In this document: in pieces, positions 40,001 to 52,666 of the stretch | How the letters are laid out: every line of letters begins with the position of its first letter | Numbering within the stretch: the first letter of the stretch is position 1 | DNA from: Closterium sp. NIES-65 | Taxonomy: Eukaryota > Streptophyta > Zygnematophyceae > Desmidiales > Closteriaceae | Direction: 5' to 3' | NCBI GenBank assembly: GCA_948144175.1 | Contig: CANXME010000213.1 | Span: 4,540,501 to 4,604,500, forward strand | DNA: 64,000 bases | Program-made: the position numbers and the translations under genes | Notes under the pieces: model-generated | Told to the model about the DNA's origin: nothing | Seen by the model: the letters and a program-made list of their open reading frames with translations, nothing else | Database searches by the model: none

Positions 40001-42124
40001 ATTCCCCTCTCCACAATTCTCAGCAGGGAATTCCTTGCGCTGGTGCTGACCACGGCGAACGGCGACAAGGAAGAAGAAGATGCAGCTGACGCAGCAGCAG
40101 CAGAAGCTGCCCCAGTACCAGAGGAAGAACCTGACGCATTCCGCGCACGCTACATGCGCACCTCTGGATTCTTAGCCGACGATGCCCTCTGGCACCAGCG
40201 CCTCGGTCACCCCTCGCGCGTGACGCTGAAAAATTGCATCGAAGACGGCGTGTTTGCACCAGGAGCACTCTTGCGCCCTGATGGCTCTGAGGTGAGGAAC
40301 ACCTCGCAACCGCGCAATTGCACCATCTGCCCCGAAGCTGCGCTGAGCCACCAGCCGTTCCCCCTGCTAGAGCCCCGGAACCAACCGCTACGCCAAACTG
40401 GAGAAGGTGTACATTGACTTCCTCAACGTGGGACATTGTGGAATCAACGACGAGCTATACACGCTCACCTTCATCGATGCTGGAACACGCTATGTCTGGA
40501 TCGTGAACGTGGAGGCGCGCAGCAGAGCATACGAAGTGTTCCGCCTCTGGCTGGCGCACGCGCAGCGGCAATCTGGGGAGAAGCTGAAAATCTGGTAGTT
40601 TGACGGCGCAGCAGAGTTCAGGAGCAAGGAGCTGCAGAATTACCTGGCGCAGAAGGGAATTGAACGTCACGTCTCCCTTCCCTACGCGCACCAGCAGCAA
40701 GGCGTGGCTGAGCGTATGAATCGCACGCTCATGGTGGAGGTGCGGGCACTGATGAAGCAATCGAAGCTTCCGCTAATCTACTGGACCCACGCGATGCACC
40801 ATGCCGTGCGAGCACACAACCTGCTATCAACTACCGCCATTACCGGCAACCTGTCCCCGCATGTGAAATGGACGGGTACCAAGGGCGACACATCCATGCT
40901 CTGCGTGTGGTGGTGCATGGTGCAGTACCGCCCGTCAACGTCAACCATCGAGAAGTTTGCAAGCCGCGCGCGCAGGGGAATTCACCTCGGCATCAGCCAC
41001 GAACACAAGGCGTGGCTCATCCTGGACCTCATGAACCAGAAGATCACGAGCGCGCGCGATGTCATATTCTACGAGCGGCTCTTCCTTGAGCAATTTCGCG
41101 AAGACGAGTAGGCGAACGCGAACCACGTTTACGCCAACAATGGGTACAGCTACGCTACACCTGAGAACGAAGCTGCAGCAGCCATTCTGGAGCAGGACAT
41201 CAGAGGCATGTTCACAAGAGGCAATCGCCGGAGCAGCGACGACGACAATGACGATTCCTCTGGAGGAGGAGCAGGCGCAGCAGACGGAAGTGGAGGCAGT
41301 AGAGGCGCAACACCACCAGCACCATCTGAACCAGAGAGCGATGACGATGATGTGCAGGAGGTCATCCCGCAGCACCGCCACGACAGCACCGTCACTGGAC
41401 TGCAAGTTTTCGGGACGGCGCCACGTGTCATCGAGCCGAAGAGTCCGCGCCAAGCACTCACGGGACCACATAGCAAGGAATGGCGCAAGGCAATGGATGC
41501 GGAAATTAAGGCGCTCGAGTCCCGCTATACCTGGGTGCTTGTCGATTGAGCGGCAATCAAGGGAAGAATATTTCTTTCCGGGAAATGGGTCTTCCGCATG
41601 AAGACCGCAACAAATAGCACGATTGAGCGATTCAAGTTGCGTTGGGTCATACGCGGTTACGACCAGCGGCACGGCATCAACTTCAACCAAACATTTGCGC
41701 CGGTCAGCTGTCACACCTTCGTCAGAATCCTCCTCGCCACTGTCGCCGTACGACACCTACCGCTCCGACAAACCGATGTGGAAAACGCGTTCCTCTACGC
41801 GTTATAAGACGCACTAATCTACGTGGAACAACCGCACATATACGGTGAAGGGGATTCACGCGTTTGCCAGTTGCAAAAATCCGTTTACGGGATCAAACAG
41901 GCGCCAAGGCTCTTGCAACAGTACCTGCACAACATTCTGCTTGAAATTGGCTTTAAGCAGCTGTCTCACGATCTAGGGATGTATCGCCGCGATCTCCGTG
42001 GCGAATACATCCTCCTCTTGGTCTACGTCGACGACCTCCTCTACACAGGGTCAAGCAACGAGCTGCTTGAGAAGTTCGAGAAAAATCTCGCGGGGCGCGT
42101 CGACATCACCTGCAACCATGACGT

Positions 42125-42327
42125 TGTTGAATAGTAGGAGTAGGGCCTAGGCTTAGTAGCCTAGGCCAAAGGGAGTCGAGAGAGTTTAGCAAGAAGAAGT
42201 GAGGGTTTCACTATAGTAAACAAGGAACATATAGGCAAGAGAACAAGAACAAGAGGTGCACCACCAAAAGTTAATAATAACTACACTAAACTACAGCTAC
42301 AAGCAGTTACACAAATATATTCTGACA
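42125..42327 (-). repeat. NA2 3' LTR
   Basis: 203 bp, TGTTGA...TCTGACA. It contains the palindrome GCCTAGGCTTAGTAGCCTAGGC. Confidence 0.93.
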
Positions 42328-43139
42328 CTCCCCCATAACTGCCTGCAGCAGGAGTTTGTGCAGAACACAACCTGCAGGGGTACACCAGCAACAGCAGGCA
42401 CGATAACAGAGCAGGTACAGCAGCAAAGGGGCAGGCGACAGCAAGACACTCCTGCCACCCCCTTACTCTCCTCCCCCCCTCGAACACAGGAGAGGCGGCA
42501 GGGAGAGAGAGGAGGCAGGCTGGCGCTGGCTGGTCACCCCCTCCATCCCCTCACCCTCCCCCTCCCCCTCCCCCCCACTCTGCTGCAGGAGCAGCAGAGG
42601 GGGGAAGAGAGGAGAGGTGGAGGGATGGCTGCTGGTTGGTCTCACACCCGCCACCCCAGTGCCACTCCCCCGGCTCCCCCACACCCTCACACCCTCCCCC
42701 CCAGCGGCAGCTGCAGCAGTGGGAACGAAAGGAGGAGGAGGGGAAGGGAAGCACACCACCCATCACCCCCACACCCGCCACCCCCATACCCTCCCCCCCA
42801 CGGCTGCAAGGAGACGAAGGAGGAGGGGGTGGGCGGGGAGAAAGCCGCAGAGCGGCTACAGAGGGTCGGTGCGGGTAGGTCAGGGGCGGCTGCAGCGAGT
42901 GCAGGAGCGGGGGCGGCTGCACCGAGTGCAGGAGCGGGGGCGGCTGCTCCAAGGGCAGGCGCTGGGTGGTGTAGGGGCGGCTGCAGCGAGTGCAGGCGCG
43001 GGTGAGGCAGGGGCACCGCCGAGTGCGCCAGGGGCGGGTACGCGGCGGGTCAGGACACCGTCGCAGGCGCTAGGGGCGGTTCCTCGGCGGCTCAGGGCAC
43101 CATCGCGCACCAGGGGGCACGTGACGGGCAGTTTAGGGC

Positions 43140-43320
43140 ACCGTCGTGTGCCATGGGGCGCACGACGGGCAGGGCACCGTCGCGTGCCACGGGGCGCATG
43201 ACGGGCAGGGCACCGTCGCGTGCCACGGGGCGCACGACGGGCAGGGCACCGTCGCATGCCACGGGGCGCACGACGGGCAGGGCACCGTCGCGTGCCACGG
43301 GGCGCGCGACGGGCAGAAAA
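43140..43320. repeat. NA2 leader: 36-bp repeats
   Basis: Five units containing GGGCGCACGACGGGCAGGGC, period 36. Confidence 0.88.
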
Positions 43321-43436
43321 GATGTCACTCGCCACCCGGGGGCGGGACAGGACGAAAATCGCCACGCGCGACCGGAAAAACAGCAGCGGAAGCGTGAGGC
43401 GCACCAAAGGCCTGGACTTAACAGTCTCTGATTCCA

Positions 43437-43639
43437 TGTTGAATAGTAGGAGTAGGGCCTAGGCTTAGTAGCCTAGGCCAAAGGGAGTCGAGAGAGTTTA
43501 GCAAGAAGAAGTGAGGGTTTCACTATAGCAAACAAGGAACATATAGGCAAGAGAACAAGAACAAGAGGTGCACCACCAAAAGTTAATAATAACTACACTA
43601 AACTACAGCTACAGGCAGTTACACAAATATATTCTGACA
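43437..43639 (-). repeat. NA2 5' LTR
   Basis: 203 bp, pairs with 42125-42327; followed by GACGT at 43640-43644. Confidence 0.93.
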
Positions 43640-44269
43640 GACGTGAAGCAGTTTCTTGATCTCTCGTACATCGCGAGCCAGCTGGCCCAGTATTCACGCA
43701 AGCCAACGGCTGAGAACCTTCTGGATTTTCAGTGGGCAAAGCAATTCTTCATCTCCACACCCAATGTCAGGCTCTGCTACTCCACCATCCCAACCATGTT
43801 CTTCAACCTCATCAGCTACGTGGATGCCGATCATGCTGCTGACCCCGACAATCGATGGTCCAGGACAGGCTTCCTATTTCGCCTCGAGCCCAGCAGCCCC
43901 ATCTCTTGGAATTCGCAGAAATAGGAGCCGGTTGCCCTGTCATCGGCGGAAGCTGAGTTCATCGCAGCAACAGCATCTATTCGCGAAGGCCTCTACCTTC
44001 AGGAGCTGCTGCAGGAGGCGAAAAGTCTAGCTTCGCCGAATTTCCGCCTATACTATGACAACCAGAGCGCGGTCAAGATCGCGAACAAGCTTGGATTCGT
44101 CAGCCGCACCAAGCACATCGCGCTGCGGTACTTCTTCGTCAGGGACGAAGTTGACAAGGGCAAGGTTGACCTAACATATTGCCCAACGGGTGACATGGCG
44201 GCTGACTTCCTCACGAAGAAACTGCCACGTCAGCAGTACCAGCACTGCTCCGAACTCAGCGAAGCAGTC

Positions 44270-44412
44270 TGTCAGAATGTGATGTTTGTCTAGCTTGCAG
44301 TGGGGTACTCTATAGCGAGTACAACCCAATTAGGGTTTCCTATATGTATCTCAACTGCTGCTAGTGACAAAACCCTCTTTCCTTTTTCTGATTCTTGCCT
44401 AGCCTTTTGATA
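44270..44412 (+). mobile_element. Solo LTR related to NA1
   Basis: 143 bp beginning TGTCAG and ending TTGATA, flanked by CAGTC at 44265-44269 and 44413-44417. It shares TCTATAGCGAGTACAACC and CAACTGCTGCTAGTGA blocks with the NA1 LTR read on the minus strand. It lies at the very end of the Copia3 RNase H frame, which terminates inside it (TAG 44291-44293). It is explained by LTR-LTR recombination after an insertion. Confidence 0.8.
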
Positions 44413-44457
44413 CAGTCAAGCGGGCCAAGACCTGCTACGGCATGGAGTGAGGGGGGG

Positions 44458-44897
44458 TGTTACGAATAGTAAAAGATGAAGCATTACTGTGCACTCCTAA
44501 CTGCAGCAATCGAAGTACGCAGTACCGAGGCTGAAGACGAAAAGGCGGAAGTGACGCGAAGGGTCGTACGGTTACGGAGCATCTGGACCGTCTGGGCAGA
44601 CAACATCAGGCAGCAGCAGTGGCAAGGATTCTGCCTGGACAGTTTCGTAACCGTCTGGAGTCGCACGGTTGAGTTCCGCTGTAATAAGGGAATGTACCCC
44701 TTAGACTACATGACTAGCTAGGTCGTTTCGTATTCCATCATGTACTTTTATTTATACCCTTGTATTTGCATGCTTTCAATCTTCTCGAGCATTTTACATT
44801 TACTTTGCTTTTGAGGTCAAGGGCCCACCACTACCAATAAGTCGTGTGCGAACCAACCTAAGGAGATCCTAGGGACGATCAACTTTTGATCGCAGTA
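44458..44897 (+). repeat. Copia3 3' LTR
   Basis: 440 bp, begins TGTTACGAATAG, preceded by a GAGGGGGGG polypurine tract. Confidence 0.85.
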
Positions 44898-44957
44898 GAA
44901 GCAACAGCCGAAGAACCCCAAACTAAAGATTCAGAAATAAATGTGAAATGCTTACAG

Positions 44958-45082
44958 TGTCAAACATTTATCATATAGCTTGTCTAGGCTATAGTGGGGT
45001 AGACACTATGGGGTACAGTTTCCTAGGGTTTCCTGCTTGTACCCAATCTTGTGCTAGTTCATTCATTCCTCATTTCTTCACA
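44958..45082 (+). repeat. Copia4 5' LTR
   Basis: 125 bp, TGTCAA...TTCACA. Confidence 0.95.
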
Positions 45083-45189
45083 TGGTATAGAGCAGGTTCC
45101 CTAGTGGGAACGCTTCCTTGGGCCCACCACTGAAATATTTTTTCTGACCGGAGCGTCAGTCGCTCCTGCTCGAGGCGCGCCTTGTGGGC

Positions 45190-45945
45190 CGCCCTTCTGT
45201 CGAACTCTCTTAGAGGCCCCTCTCACGGCCCCTCGCGCCACCCTTAGCGGCCCCGTCGCCACCCCTAGCGGCCCCGTCGCCGCCCTTCTAGGCCCCTCGC
45301 GGCCCCTAGCGGCCCCGTCGCCGCCCCTACGCGGCCCTGTCGCCGCCCCTAGCGGCCCCGTCGCCGCCCCTAGCGGCCCCTTCGCCGCCTCTCTCCCTAC
45401 GCGGCCCCGTCGCCGCTCCCCTCCCTACGCGGCCCCGTCGCCGCCCCTACGCGGCCCCGTCGCCGCTCCCCTCCCTTTGTGGCCCCGTCGCCGCCACTAC
45501 GCGGCCTCGACGCCGCCCCTACGCGGCCTCGTAGCCGCCCCGTCGCCACTCCCCTCCCTACGCGGCCCCGTCGCCGCTCCCCTCCCTACGCGGCCCTGTC
45601 GCCGCCCCTAGCGGCCCCATCTCCACCTCTGCCGGCCCCGTCGCAGCCTCTACTGGCCCCGTCGCCGCCTCTACCGGCCCCTTCACCGCTGAGCCGCCCA
45701 GCAGCGGGGCAGCCGAGCCACCAAGCCGCCGAGCAGCCCAGCAGCTGAGCCGCCCAACAGCCGAGCCGCCGAGCCGCCGAGCCGCCCAGCAGCCGGGCCG
45801 CCGAGCCGCCGAGCCACCCAGCAACCGAGCCGCCGAGACACCCGACAGCCGAGGCGCCCAACAGCCGAGCCGCTGAGCCGCCGACCCGCCCAGCAGCCGA
45901 GCCGCCGAGCCGCCCTGCCATCGAGCCGCTACTGTTCCTATCGGC
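45190..45945. repeat. Copia4 leader: GC-rich tandem repeats
   Basis: Arrays of GCGGCCCCGTCGCCGCCCCTA-type units (45200-45690) followed by CCGAGCCGCCGAGCCGCC-type units (45690-45925). They mirror the two arrays of Copia1 in order and motif. Confidence 0.86.
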
Positions 45946-46004
45946 GCGCCCCGGCCCTACTTACTCGGACTTGTGAGATCACTCCCTGCTAGGCCACTGC
46001 AGTC

Positions 46005-49000
46005 ATGGCTACCCCGAGTGTCCTTACCTTTGATGCTGAGGGTCGTGCTGTTGACTTTGAGGTCTGGGTCGATGACCTCCAGCTGTTCCTACAGTGCGAT
46101 AGGGCAGACGGACTCTCCCTGTTTGATCTCACCTCTGGTGCCTCTCCTGCCCCGCTTGCTACTGTTGACAGCACTGTTCGCTCACAGTGGGCCACACGCG
46201 ATGCTGCTGCCCGTCTTGCTGTGCGTCGCCACTTACCGACCACTGAGCGTGCGCACTTTAGCCAGTACAAGAGTGCTCAGACCTTGTACGACGCTGTAGT
46301 TGCACGCTACTCTTCCCCTGCCACTGCTGCGCTTAGCCGCCTCATGCTACCGTACCTGTTCCCTGACCTTGCTGCCTTTCCCACAGTCGCTGACCTCATT
46401 ACGCACCTTCGCACTAGCGACACTCGCTAACGCGCTGGGCTTCCTGCTGAGTTCTGTGCCAAGAACCCCCCCCCCCATGTACATCACCCTCTACTACATA
46501 GTCACCCGGCTCCCTGACTCCCTTCGCTTAGTTAGGGACCACTTCCTCTCAGTTTGCCCCACCACACTCACCGTTGACCTCCTCGAGGAGCGCCTCCTAG
46601 CAGCAGAGAAGAGCATAGACGCTGTAGGAGCCTCTCGTGGTGACCCTCGCACCCCCGTCTTTGAGGGGTGTTCCCCTTCCCCCCTCCTGCCCTCTGTTGC
46701 CTCTGCTGCTGCGGCCGACCTCGTTGGTTTCGAGTCGGTCGGCGCTGCGTCTACCCCTAGCGGGAGACGCCGCACCGGCAAGGGCAAGGGGGGCAAGGGC
46801 GCTGGAGGGGCTGGCGGGGGTGGTGGAGGTGGTGGTGGAGGCAGTGGAGGGGGTGGGGGTGGTGGTGGGAGTGGTGGCGGGGGTGGAGGTGTCGGTGGCA
46901 GCAATGGAGGCGGAGGAGGAGGCGGCGGTGGCGGAGGGAGCGGAGGCGGCGGAGGTGGCGGAGGCGGCAGAGGTGGCGGAGGCGGCGGAGGTGGCGGAGG
47001 CGGCGGCGGCAGCGGTGGAGCTGGTCGCGGCTCTGCGCAGAGGAGTGGGTCCGCTTGTGGTCCGCGCCAGTAGCAGCAGCGCAGTCGTGAGACCCTGTCC
47101 CCTCAGCAACTTCGTGAGTGGTACGCTGGGCGTCAGCGCGGTGGGGGTACTGGTCCCTGCACCTACGTCCTCCGTACCGGCAACCGCGCTGGTGAGCAGT
47201 GCGGGGGCCCGCACTCCACCCAGCGCTGCTTCGGCCGCCTGACGGACGCATGGCGTCACCAGTTCCCTGATGCCACTGAGATCCCTCACTGGGGAGAGCT
47301 GTCTAGGGCGGGGGTTGCTATCTTTGATCTTGATTATGATGCTATTCTTGGTGCCATGTATGCTGTGTCTGATAGTGTTGAGGGTGACTGTTACCTGTGT
47401 GTTCGGCCTGACCCGCGCATTGAGGCTGCTGCTCTAGGTGCTGGTGAGGCTGCTGCTCTAGGTGCTAGTGCGTCTGCTGCCCCAGGTGCTGGTGAGTCTG
47501 CTCTCTCAAGTAACACGTCAGCTAAGGCCTTACACACCTTCACCCTTGACTCGGGTGCTTCCCGCTCCTTCTTTCGAGACCGCACCATGCTTACGCCGCT
47601 TAGTCGGCCAGTTGTGGTCTCCCTGGCGGACCCCTCTGAGGGTCCTGTCCTTGCTAGCTTCTCCATTGTCTTACCGTGCCCGGCAGCCCCCTCTGGCACC
47701 CTGTCAGGTCTCTACCTCCCCTCGTTCTCTACGAACTTGGTGAGTGGAGCTGATCTACAGGATATGGGGGTTGACCAGTTCACTCCTGCGAGTCAGCGGG
47801 TGACCCACTGCACGTGTGCTCGGACGGGCCGACACTTGGCCACGTTTACCCGTCGGCCGGGGTCGAGCCTATACACACTGACTACTGAGTCTCCTCCGGT
47901 TGCTGAGTCTGGTCAGTTAGTTGCGTCGAGTCAGGTGTTTGCTGCAGCGTCCAGGTCTGGTCCTGAGTCTGCGCCCTGCTCGTGTCGTCTCCTGTCCCAC
48001 CAGACTCTCCTTTGGCACCACCGCCTTGGTCACCCCTCCCTGCCTCGTCTCCGAGGCATGGCCTCACGTGTCCTTGTCTCTGGTCTTCCCCGGTCCCTAC
48101 CTCCCCTACCTCCGGGGCCTGCCCCTACCTGCGTCCCCTGCGTCGAGGGGTGACAGCGCGCCGCCCCTCACTCCTCCGAGTTTCCTCCGACAGAGGCTCC
48201 GCTGCAGACTCTTCACATGGACGTGTGGGGCCCCGCCCGCGTTCGTGGCCAGGGTCACGAGCATTACTTCCTGTTGGTGGTTGACGACTACTCGCGTTAC
48301 ACCACAGTCTTCCCCTTTCGCAGCAAGGGTGACGTCACTGAGGTGTTGATCGACTGGATCCGCACAGCTCGTCTCCATCTCAGAGAAAGTTTCGGCTCGA
48401 ACTTTCCTGTTCTGCGTCTACACTCTGACAGAGGCGGGGAGTTTTCCTCTGCCCGTCTGGGAGCCTTCTGTCGTGCACAGGGCATCCGCTAGACCTTCAC
48501 GTTTCCGGCCTCTCCACAGCAAAATGGGATTGCTGAGCGCCGCATTGGCATGGTCATGGACGTCGCTCGTACGTCCATGATCCATGCGGCTACCCCCCAT
48601 TTTCTGTGGCCGGTTGCGGTTCAGTACGCAGCGCATCAGCTCAACCTTCAGCCCCCGGTCTCCTTGCCAGAGACCTCCCCCACTTTGCGGTGGACGGGGA
48701 AGGTTGGTGATGCGTCTACGTTTCGGGTCTAGGGATCTCGGGCGTTTGTCCGCGACTTGTCTGCGGACAAGCTGTCCCCCCGTGCTGTTCCCTGCGTCTT
48801 CCTTGGCTTCCCCCCTTACGCGCCTGGGTGGCAGTTATACCACCCCACCTCGCGCCGTGTTCTGTCCTCCCAGGACGTCACCTTTGATGAGTCGGTGCCT
48901 TACTACCGTCTCTTCCCCTACCGCACTGCGCCCCTCCCCCCGCCGCCGCTCTTCTTTGCGCCAGGTCCTCCCCCGGTAGACCCCCTCCCCCCTCAAGGTC

Positions 49001-51915
49001 CTGCCCCGTCAGGTGTGTCCTAGGTAGACGCAGTCGAGCCTGTCGAGGTAGCTGTTGACTCTGGTGCTGCTAGAGGTGCTGAACCTGCGGGTGTCGGGTG
49101 TGGAGGTGCTGATCCTGAGGGTGCGGAGCCTGGGGGTGCTGAGTCCAGGGGTGCGGAGCCTGGGGGTGCTTAGCCTAGGGTTGCTGAGTCTGGGGGTGCT
49201 GAGTCTAGGGGTGTTGAGCCTGGGGGTGCTGAGCCTGGGGGTGCGGAGCTTGGGGGTACTGGGTCTGCTCGTGTGGCCTCTCGCGGTGCTTCGTCCAGGC
49301 GGGAGCTACTCTCTCCGCAGGAGCTGCGCGAGTGGTTTGCCCGGCGCTGGAGCTGTGCTGCTGGAGCTGGAGTTGCTACTGTTGCTGCTAGTCCCGGGGG
49401 TGCTCGTACTGGCGGTACAGGAGCTGCTGGGACTGGGGGTGCTGCTATGGCTGCTGGAGTTGGTCCTACTGGAGGTGCTGCTGGAGCTGCTGGAGCTGGA
49501 GCTGCTGGGGGTGTTGGCGCTGGTGGTTCTGCTTGCACTCGTGCGTCTGAGGGTGCTGGAGTTGGCGCTGTTGGAGCTGGAGGTGTTGCTGGCGCTGGTG
49601 CTGCCGCTGGGGGTACTAGTGCTGTCCTTGCTGGTTCTGGAGGCGCTGCGCGGCCGAGGCCGTACTTCGTTCCACTCCTTGAGCAGGTTCTTCGTCTCCC
49701 GCCCTCTACTGGTCCTGCTCCTCCCTTAGAGTGTCCACAACCTGTCCAGTCGCAGTCACAGTTACAGCCCGCCTACCCCCTACCTGCTCCTTCTCCCTAC
49801 AATGGTCCTACTGGAGGTCTTGCTGAGCGTCGTGAGCCTGCGTCTCGTCCTGCGTCGCCTTTTCGTGCTGCTCGCACTAGTGGTCGTGCTCCGCGTCCGC
49901 GTCCTCCTGCAGTCCCAGGCACACACCAGATGGCACTGCGTCCTTCCACTGCTCCTCTGCGTGTCCTATTGCCGTCTCCTCTAGAGTCCTCTCTTCCTGT
50001 TCTCCCTGACCCGGACTCTGACTCTCTTCGTGGTGCCAGTCCTACTATCACGCGTCTCATGGCTACTCTTGTCACTGGCCCTTCCTTTGAGTCCACTGCT
50101 GCGTCTGCCCTAGTTGCTGAGCTTCTCGACTTTGCTGCTCGCTGTCGTCTAGACTACGCCACTAGTCTTGTTGCTGAGTCTGAGTCTGTCTGTCCTCCGT
50201 TCGTCGGGGGTAAGTGTGCTCTTAGCACGGACGTCCTAGAGGACAGGCAGGAGGAGTTCCAGTGTTTTGCTGCTGCTTTGCCTCATCTCGTGTCCACGCT
50301 GATTGCCCCTGAGGGAGACCCGGATGCACCAGACATCCCGACTCCTCGATCGTACGCTGAGGCGATCGGGGGTCCCTACTCCTCTCAGTGGCAGTCAGCC
50401 ATGGATGCAGAGATGGCTTCCTGGAAGTCCACAGGCACCTACGTCGACGAGGTTCCCCCACCTGGGGTGAACATCATCAGTGGCATGTGGATTTTCAGGG
50501 TGAAGCGGCCGCCGGGTTCTCCGCCTGTCTTCAAGGCGCGTTACGTGGCTCGAGGCTTAAGTCAGCGGCAGGGAGTTGACTACTTTCAGACCTTCTCTCC
50601 CACCCCGAAGATGACCACTCTTCGGGTGCTGCTGCACATAGCCGCTCAGCGCGACTACGAGCTTCACTCTCTTGACTTCAGCACAGCTTTCCTGAAGGGC
50701 AGCCTTCACGAGGAGATCTGGCTGCGCCGCCCACCTGGCTTCACTGGGTCTTTTCCTCCTGGTACGCAGTGGAGTCTCCGGCTGCCAGTCTACGGTCTCC
50801 GCCAGGCGCCCCGTGAGTGGCATGACACACTGAGGACTACACTTGCGGCTCTTGGGTTTGCTCCTTCTACAGCCGACCCGTCGCTCTTTCTGCGCACCGA
50901 CACCTCTCTGCCGCCGTTCTACATCCTCGTGTACGCCGACGACTTGGTCTTTGCCACTGCTGACACTTCTGGACTCGCCCACGTGAAGTCCGAGCTGCAG
51001 AAGAGACAGACGTGCACATACCTGGGTGAACTGCGCAGCTACCTTGGCTTGCAGATCACCCGGGACAGAGCACAGCGCACCATTACCTTGACTCAGTCAC
51101 ACATGGTGCAGCAGGTCCTTCAGCGCTTCGACTTCACGTACTCCTCGCCTCAGGCCACTCCTCTGCCTACTCGCCACTCGCTCTCAGCTCTGCCTTCGGA
51201 TGAGTCCGTAGAGCCGAGTGGCCCGTACCCAGAGCTTGTTGGCTGCCTCATGTACCTGATGACCTGCACACGACCTGACCTTGCATACCCTCTTAGCATC
51301 TTGGCACGTTATGTTGCTCCTGGTAGACACCGACCAGAGCACATGGCTGCAGCGAAGTTAGTGTTGCGCTACTTGTGCAGTACATCGGGCTTGGGGCTAG
51401 TGCTTGGAGGGCGACGTCGAGTGGTCCTCACAGGTCACGCAGACGCTTCTTGGGCTGACGACCAGGCTACGCAGCGGTCGTCACAGGGTTACACCTTCAA
51501 CCTTGGCTCCGGCTCTGTTTCGTGGCGGTCTACCCGCTCGTCCTCTGTTCTCGGCTCCAGCTGTGAGGCTGAGATCTACGCGGGGGCCATGGCTACACAG
51601 GAGTTACGCTGGCTCACCTACCTGCTGACTGACCTAGGAGAGCCGCCTCGTTCTCATCCAGTTCTGTACGTAGACAACAAGGCCATGCTGGCCATGTGTC
51701 GGGAGCACAGACTGGAGCACAGAACAAAGCACATTGCTCTTCGCTACTTCCTTGCTCGTGAGCTGCAGCAGCATGGTTAGCTGCGCCTTGCTTACGTGGC
51801 CTCTGAGGCCAACACTGCTGATAACTTTACCAAGGCACTTCCGCCTGGTGATCATCAGCGCTTCTGTACGATGCTAGGTCTTGTGCCTACTTGGCCTCAC
51901 TTGTTCACTTCTTGA
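46005..51915 (+). pseudogene. Copia4 gag-pol polyprotein, broken
   Basis: It starts MATPSVLTFD at 46005. A TAA near 46428 replaces Tyr, a C-run at 46466-46476 shifts the frame, and TAG at 47071-47073 is shared with Copia1. The stretched zinc knuckle lies at about 47157-47235. Protease DSGAS near 47550 is intact; integrase is at 48217-48740 with stops at 48490 and 48730. The GGAEP spacer is at about 49080-49260. RT-RNase H is one 835-codon frame (49273-51780) with the catalytic motif read as YADD (Asp pair 50938-50943) and motif DASW, CEAEI, DNKAM. A stop at 51778-51780 comes just before the RNase H end. The catalytic Asp residues survive but the polyprotein does not. Confidence 0.9.
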
Positions 51916-52112
51916 CCTTGCTTGTACTGTGATCTTTCTATACCTGCACTTGCCTGTTTACCTTTATATATAATCTTGCATGTGAACTGGCCTTCTGGCC
52001 TTGCTCTTGTGCTCGGATTGTGTGGTGACGTTGTGATCCACCCTGAGCTTGCTTTGCTTTGCTTTACTGGTCTTGTGACCTCTTGTTCTCCCCCACTTTG
52101 CCTATGGGGGTG

Positions 52113-52237
52113 TGTCAAACATTTATCATATAGCTTGTCTAGGCTATAGTGGGGTAGACACTATGGGGTACAGTTTCCTAGGGTTTCCTTCTTGTACCCA
52201 ATCTTGTGCTATTTCATTCATTCCACATTTCTTCACA
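52113..52237 (+). repeat. Copia4 3' LTR
   Basis: 125 bp, pairs with 44958-45082. Confidence 0.95.
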
Positions 52238-52666
52238 TACAGTCCTCCAGCCACCACCTAGCAAACCACCAATGACACCAACGACCTGGCAAAGCCAGTC
52301 TTCATACGCCGCCATCAACAATTTCAAGGTACGAAGCTCTCAGAATCTAAACACAATGGAATGTATGAGCTAGCAAAGTGTTGGATACAAATAGGAAACC
52401 CTGGCATCTGTACCCTCTAGAATGCGAGTCACTACAACCTATAACTATTATATTTGACACACCCCCATAGGCTAAGTGAGGGGCATCAAAACAAGCAAGG
52501 CAGACAAACGGTCACAAGACCAGTCAAGACAAGAAACAAGGCAAGCTCAGGGTGGATCTCAAGGACACCACACAATTTCCAAGCACAAGCAAGCGGCCAC
52601 AAGGCCATTTCAAGAGTTCACTATGATATATATAGGAAAACACAACAAGCAAAGCAAGTAACAAGT

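Larger units (their letters stand above)
42125..43639 (-). mobile_element. NA2: non-autonomous LTR element in Copia3 RT
   Basis: 203-bp LTRs (42125-42327 and 43437-43639) differ at about 2 positions and are flanked by GACGT (42120-42124 and 43640-43644). Primer site TGGAATCAGAGAC on the complement beside the right LTR and a purine tract by the left LTR show minus orientation. The 1.1-kb interior has no recognisable protein. It carries 36-bp GC-rich repeats (about 43140-43320) next to the 5' LTR and a proline/pyrimidine-rich segment. NA3 is the same family in the other orientation. Confidence 0.92.
37176..44293 (+). pseudogene. Copia3 gag-pol, broken and split by NA2
   Basis: Gag start MVGGSGG at 37176. 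A UBN2/retrotransposon-Gag region follows (37662-38069; RYINRCRSLRNQI, GLGPEWRPY). Protease about 38670-38990 reads LDSCCGQHM where the family has DSG, so it is likely inactive. GAG-pre-integrase WHQRLGHPS lies at 40193, and integrase about 40407-41000 with a stop in front of the second Asp (40597 region) and AERMNRT. RT spans 41446-42124 with YVDD (about 42024-42035). After NA2 comes RNase H (43645-44293; VDADHAAD, SSAEAEFI, DNQSAVKI). Numerous stops and shifts are present. The segment between YVDD and RNase H appears shortened at the NA2 site. Confidence 0.88.
36523..44897 (+). mobile_element. Copia3: degenerate Copia element hosting NA2 and a solo LTR
   Basis: The left LTR (36523-37082, about 560 bp) and right LTR (44458-44897, 440 bp) share their ends (TTACGAATAG... 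and ...GATCAACTT-TCGCAG) but the left has an extra 120 bp or so. A primer site TGGTATGAGAGCGAC starts at 37083 and a G-rich tract precedes 44458. Flanks GAAGA/GAAGC form an imperfect 5-bp duplication. With the two nested insertions removed, the element is about 6.7 kb. It belongs to a different lineage from Copia1, 2 and 4, with longer LTRs and no GC-rich leader. Confidence 0.88.
44958..52237 (+). mobile_element. Copia4: degenerate Copia element, 7.3 kb
   Basis: 125-bp LTRs (44958-45082 and 52113-52237) differ at about 3 positions and have exact TACAG duplications (44953-44957 and 52238-52242). Primer site TGGTATAGAGCAGG starts at 45083. The polypurine stretch CTATGGGGGTG abuts 52113. It is closely related to Copia1 in leader repeats, Gag and a shared nonsense codon, and less so to Copia2. 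Confidence 0.95.

Noticed and set aside
52243..52332. Possible host exon interrupted by Copia4 and Copia5
   Set aside because: A short frame can be drawn across the joined flanks, but it is under 50 codons and matches nothing known. Chance is sufficient.
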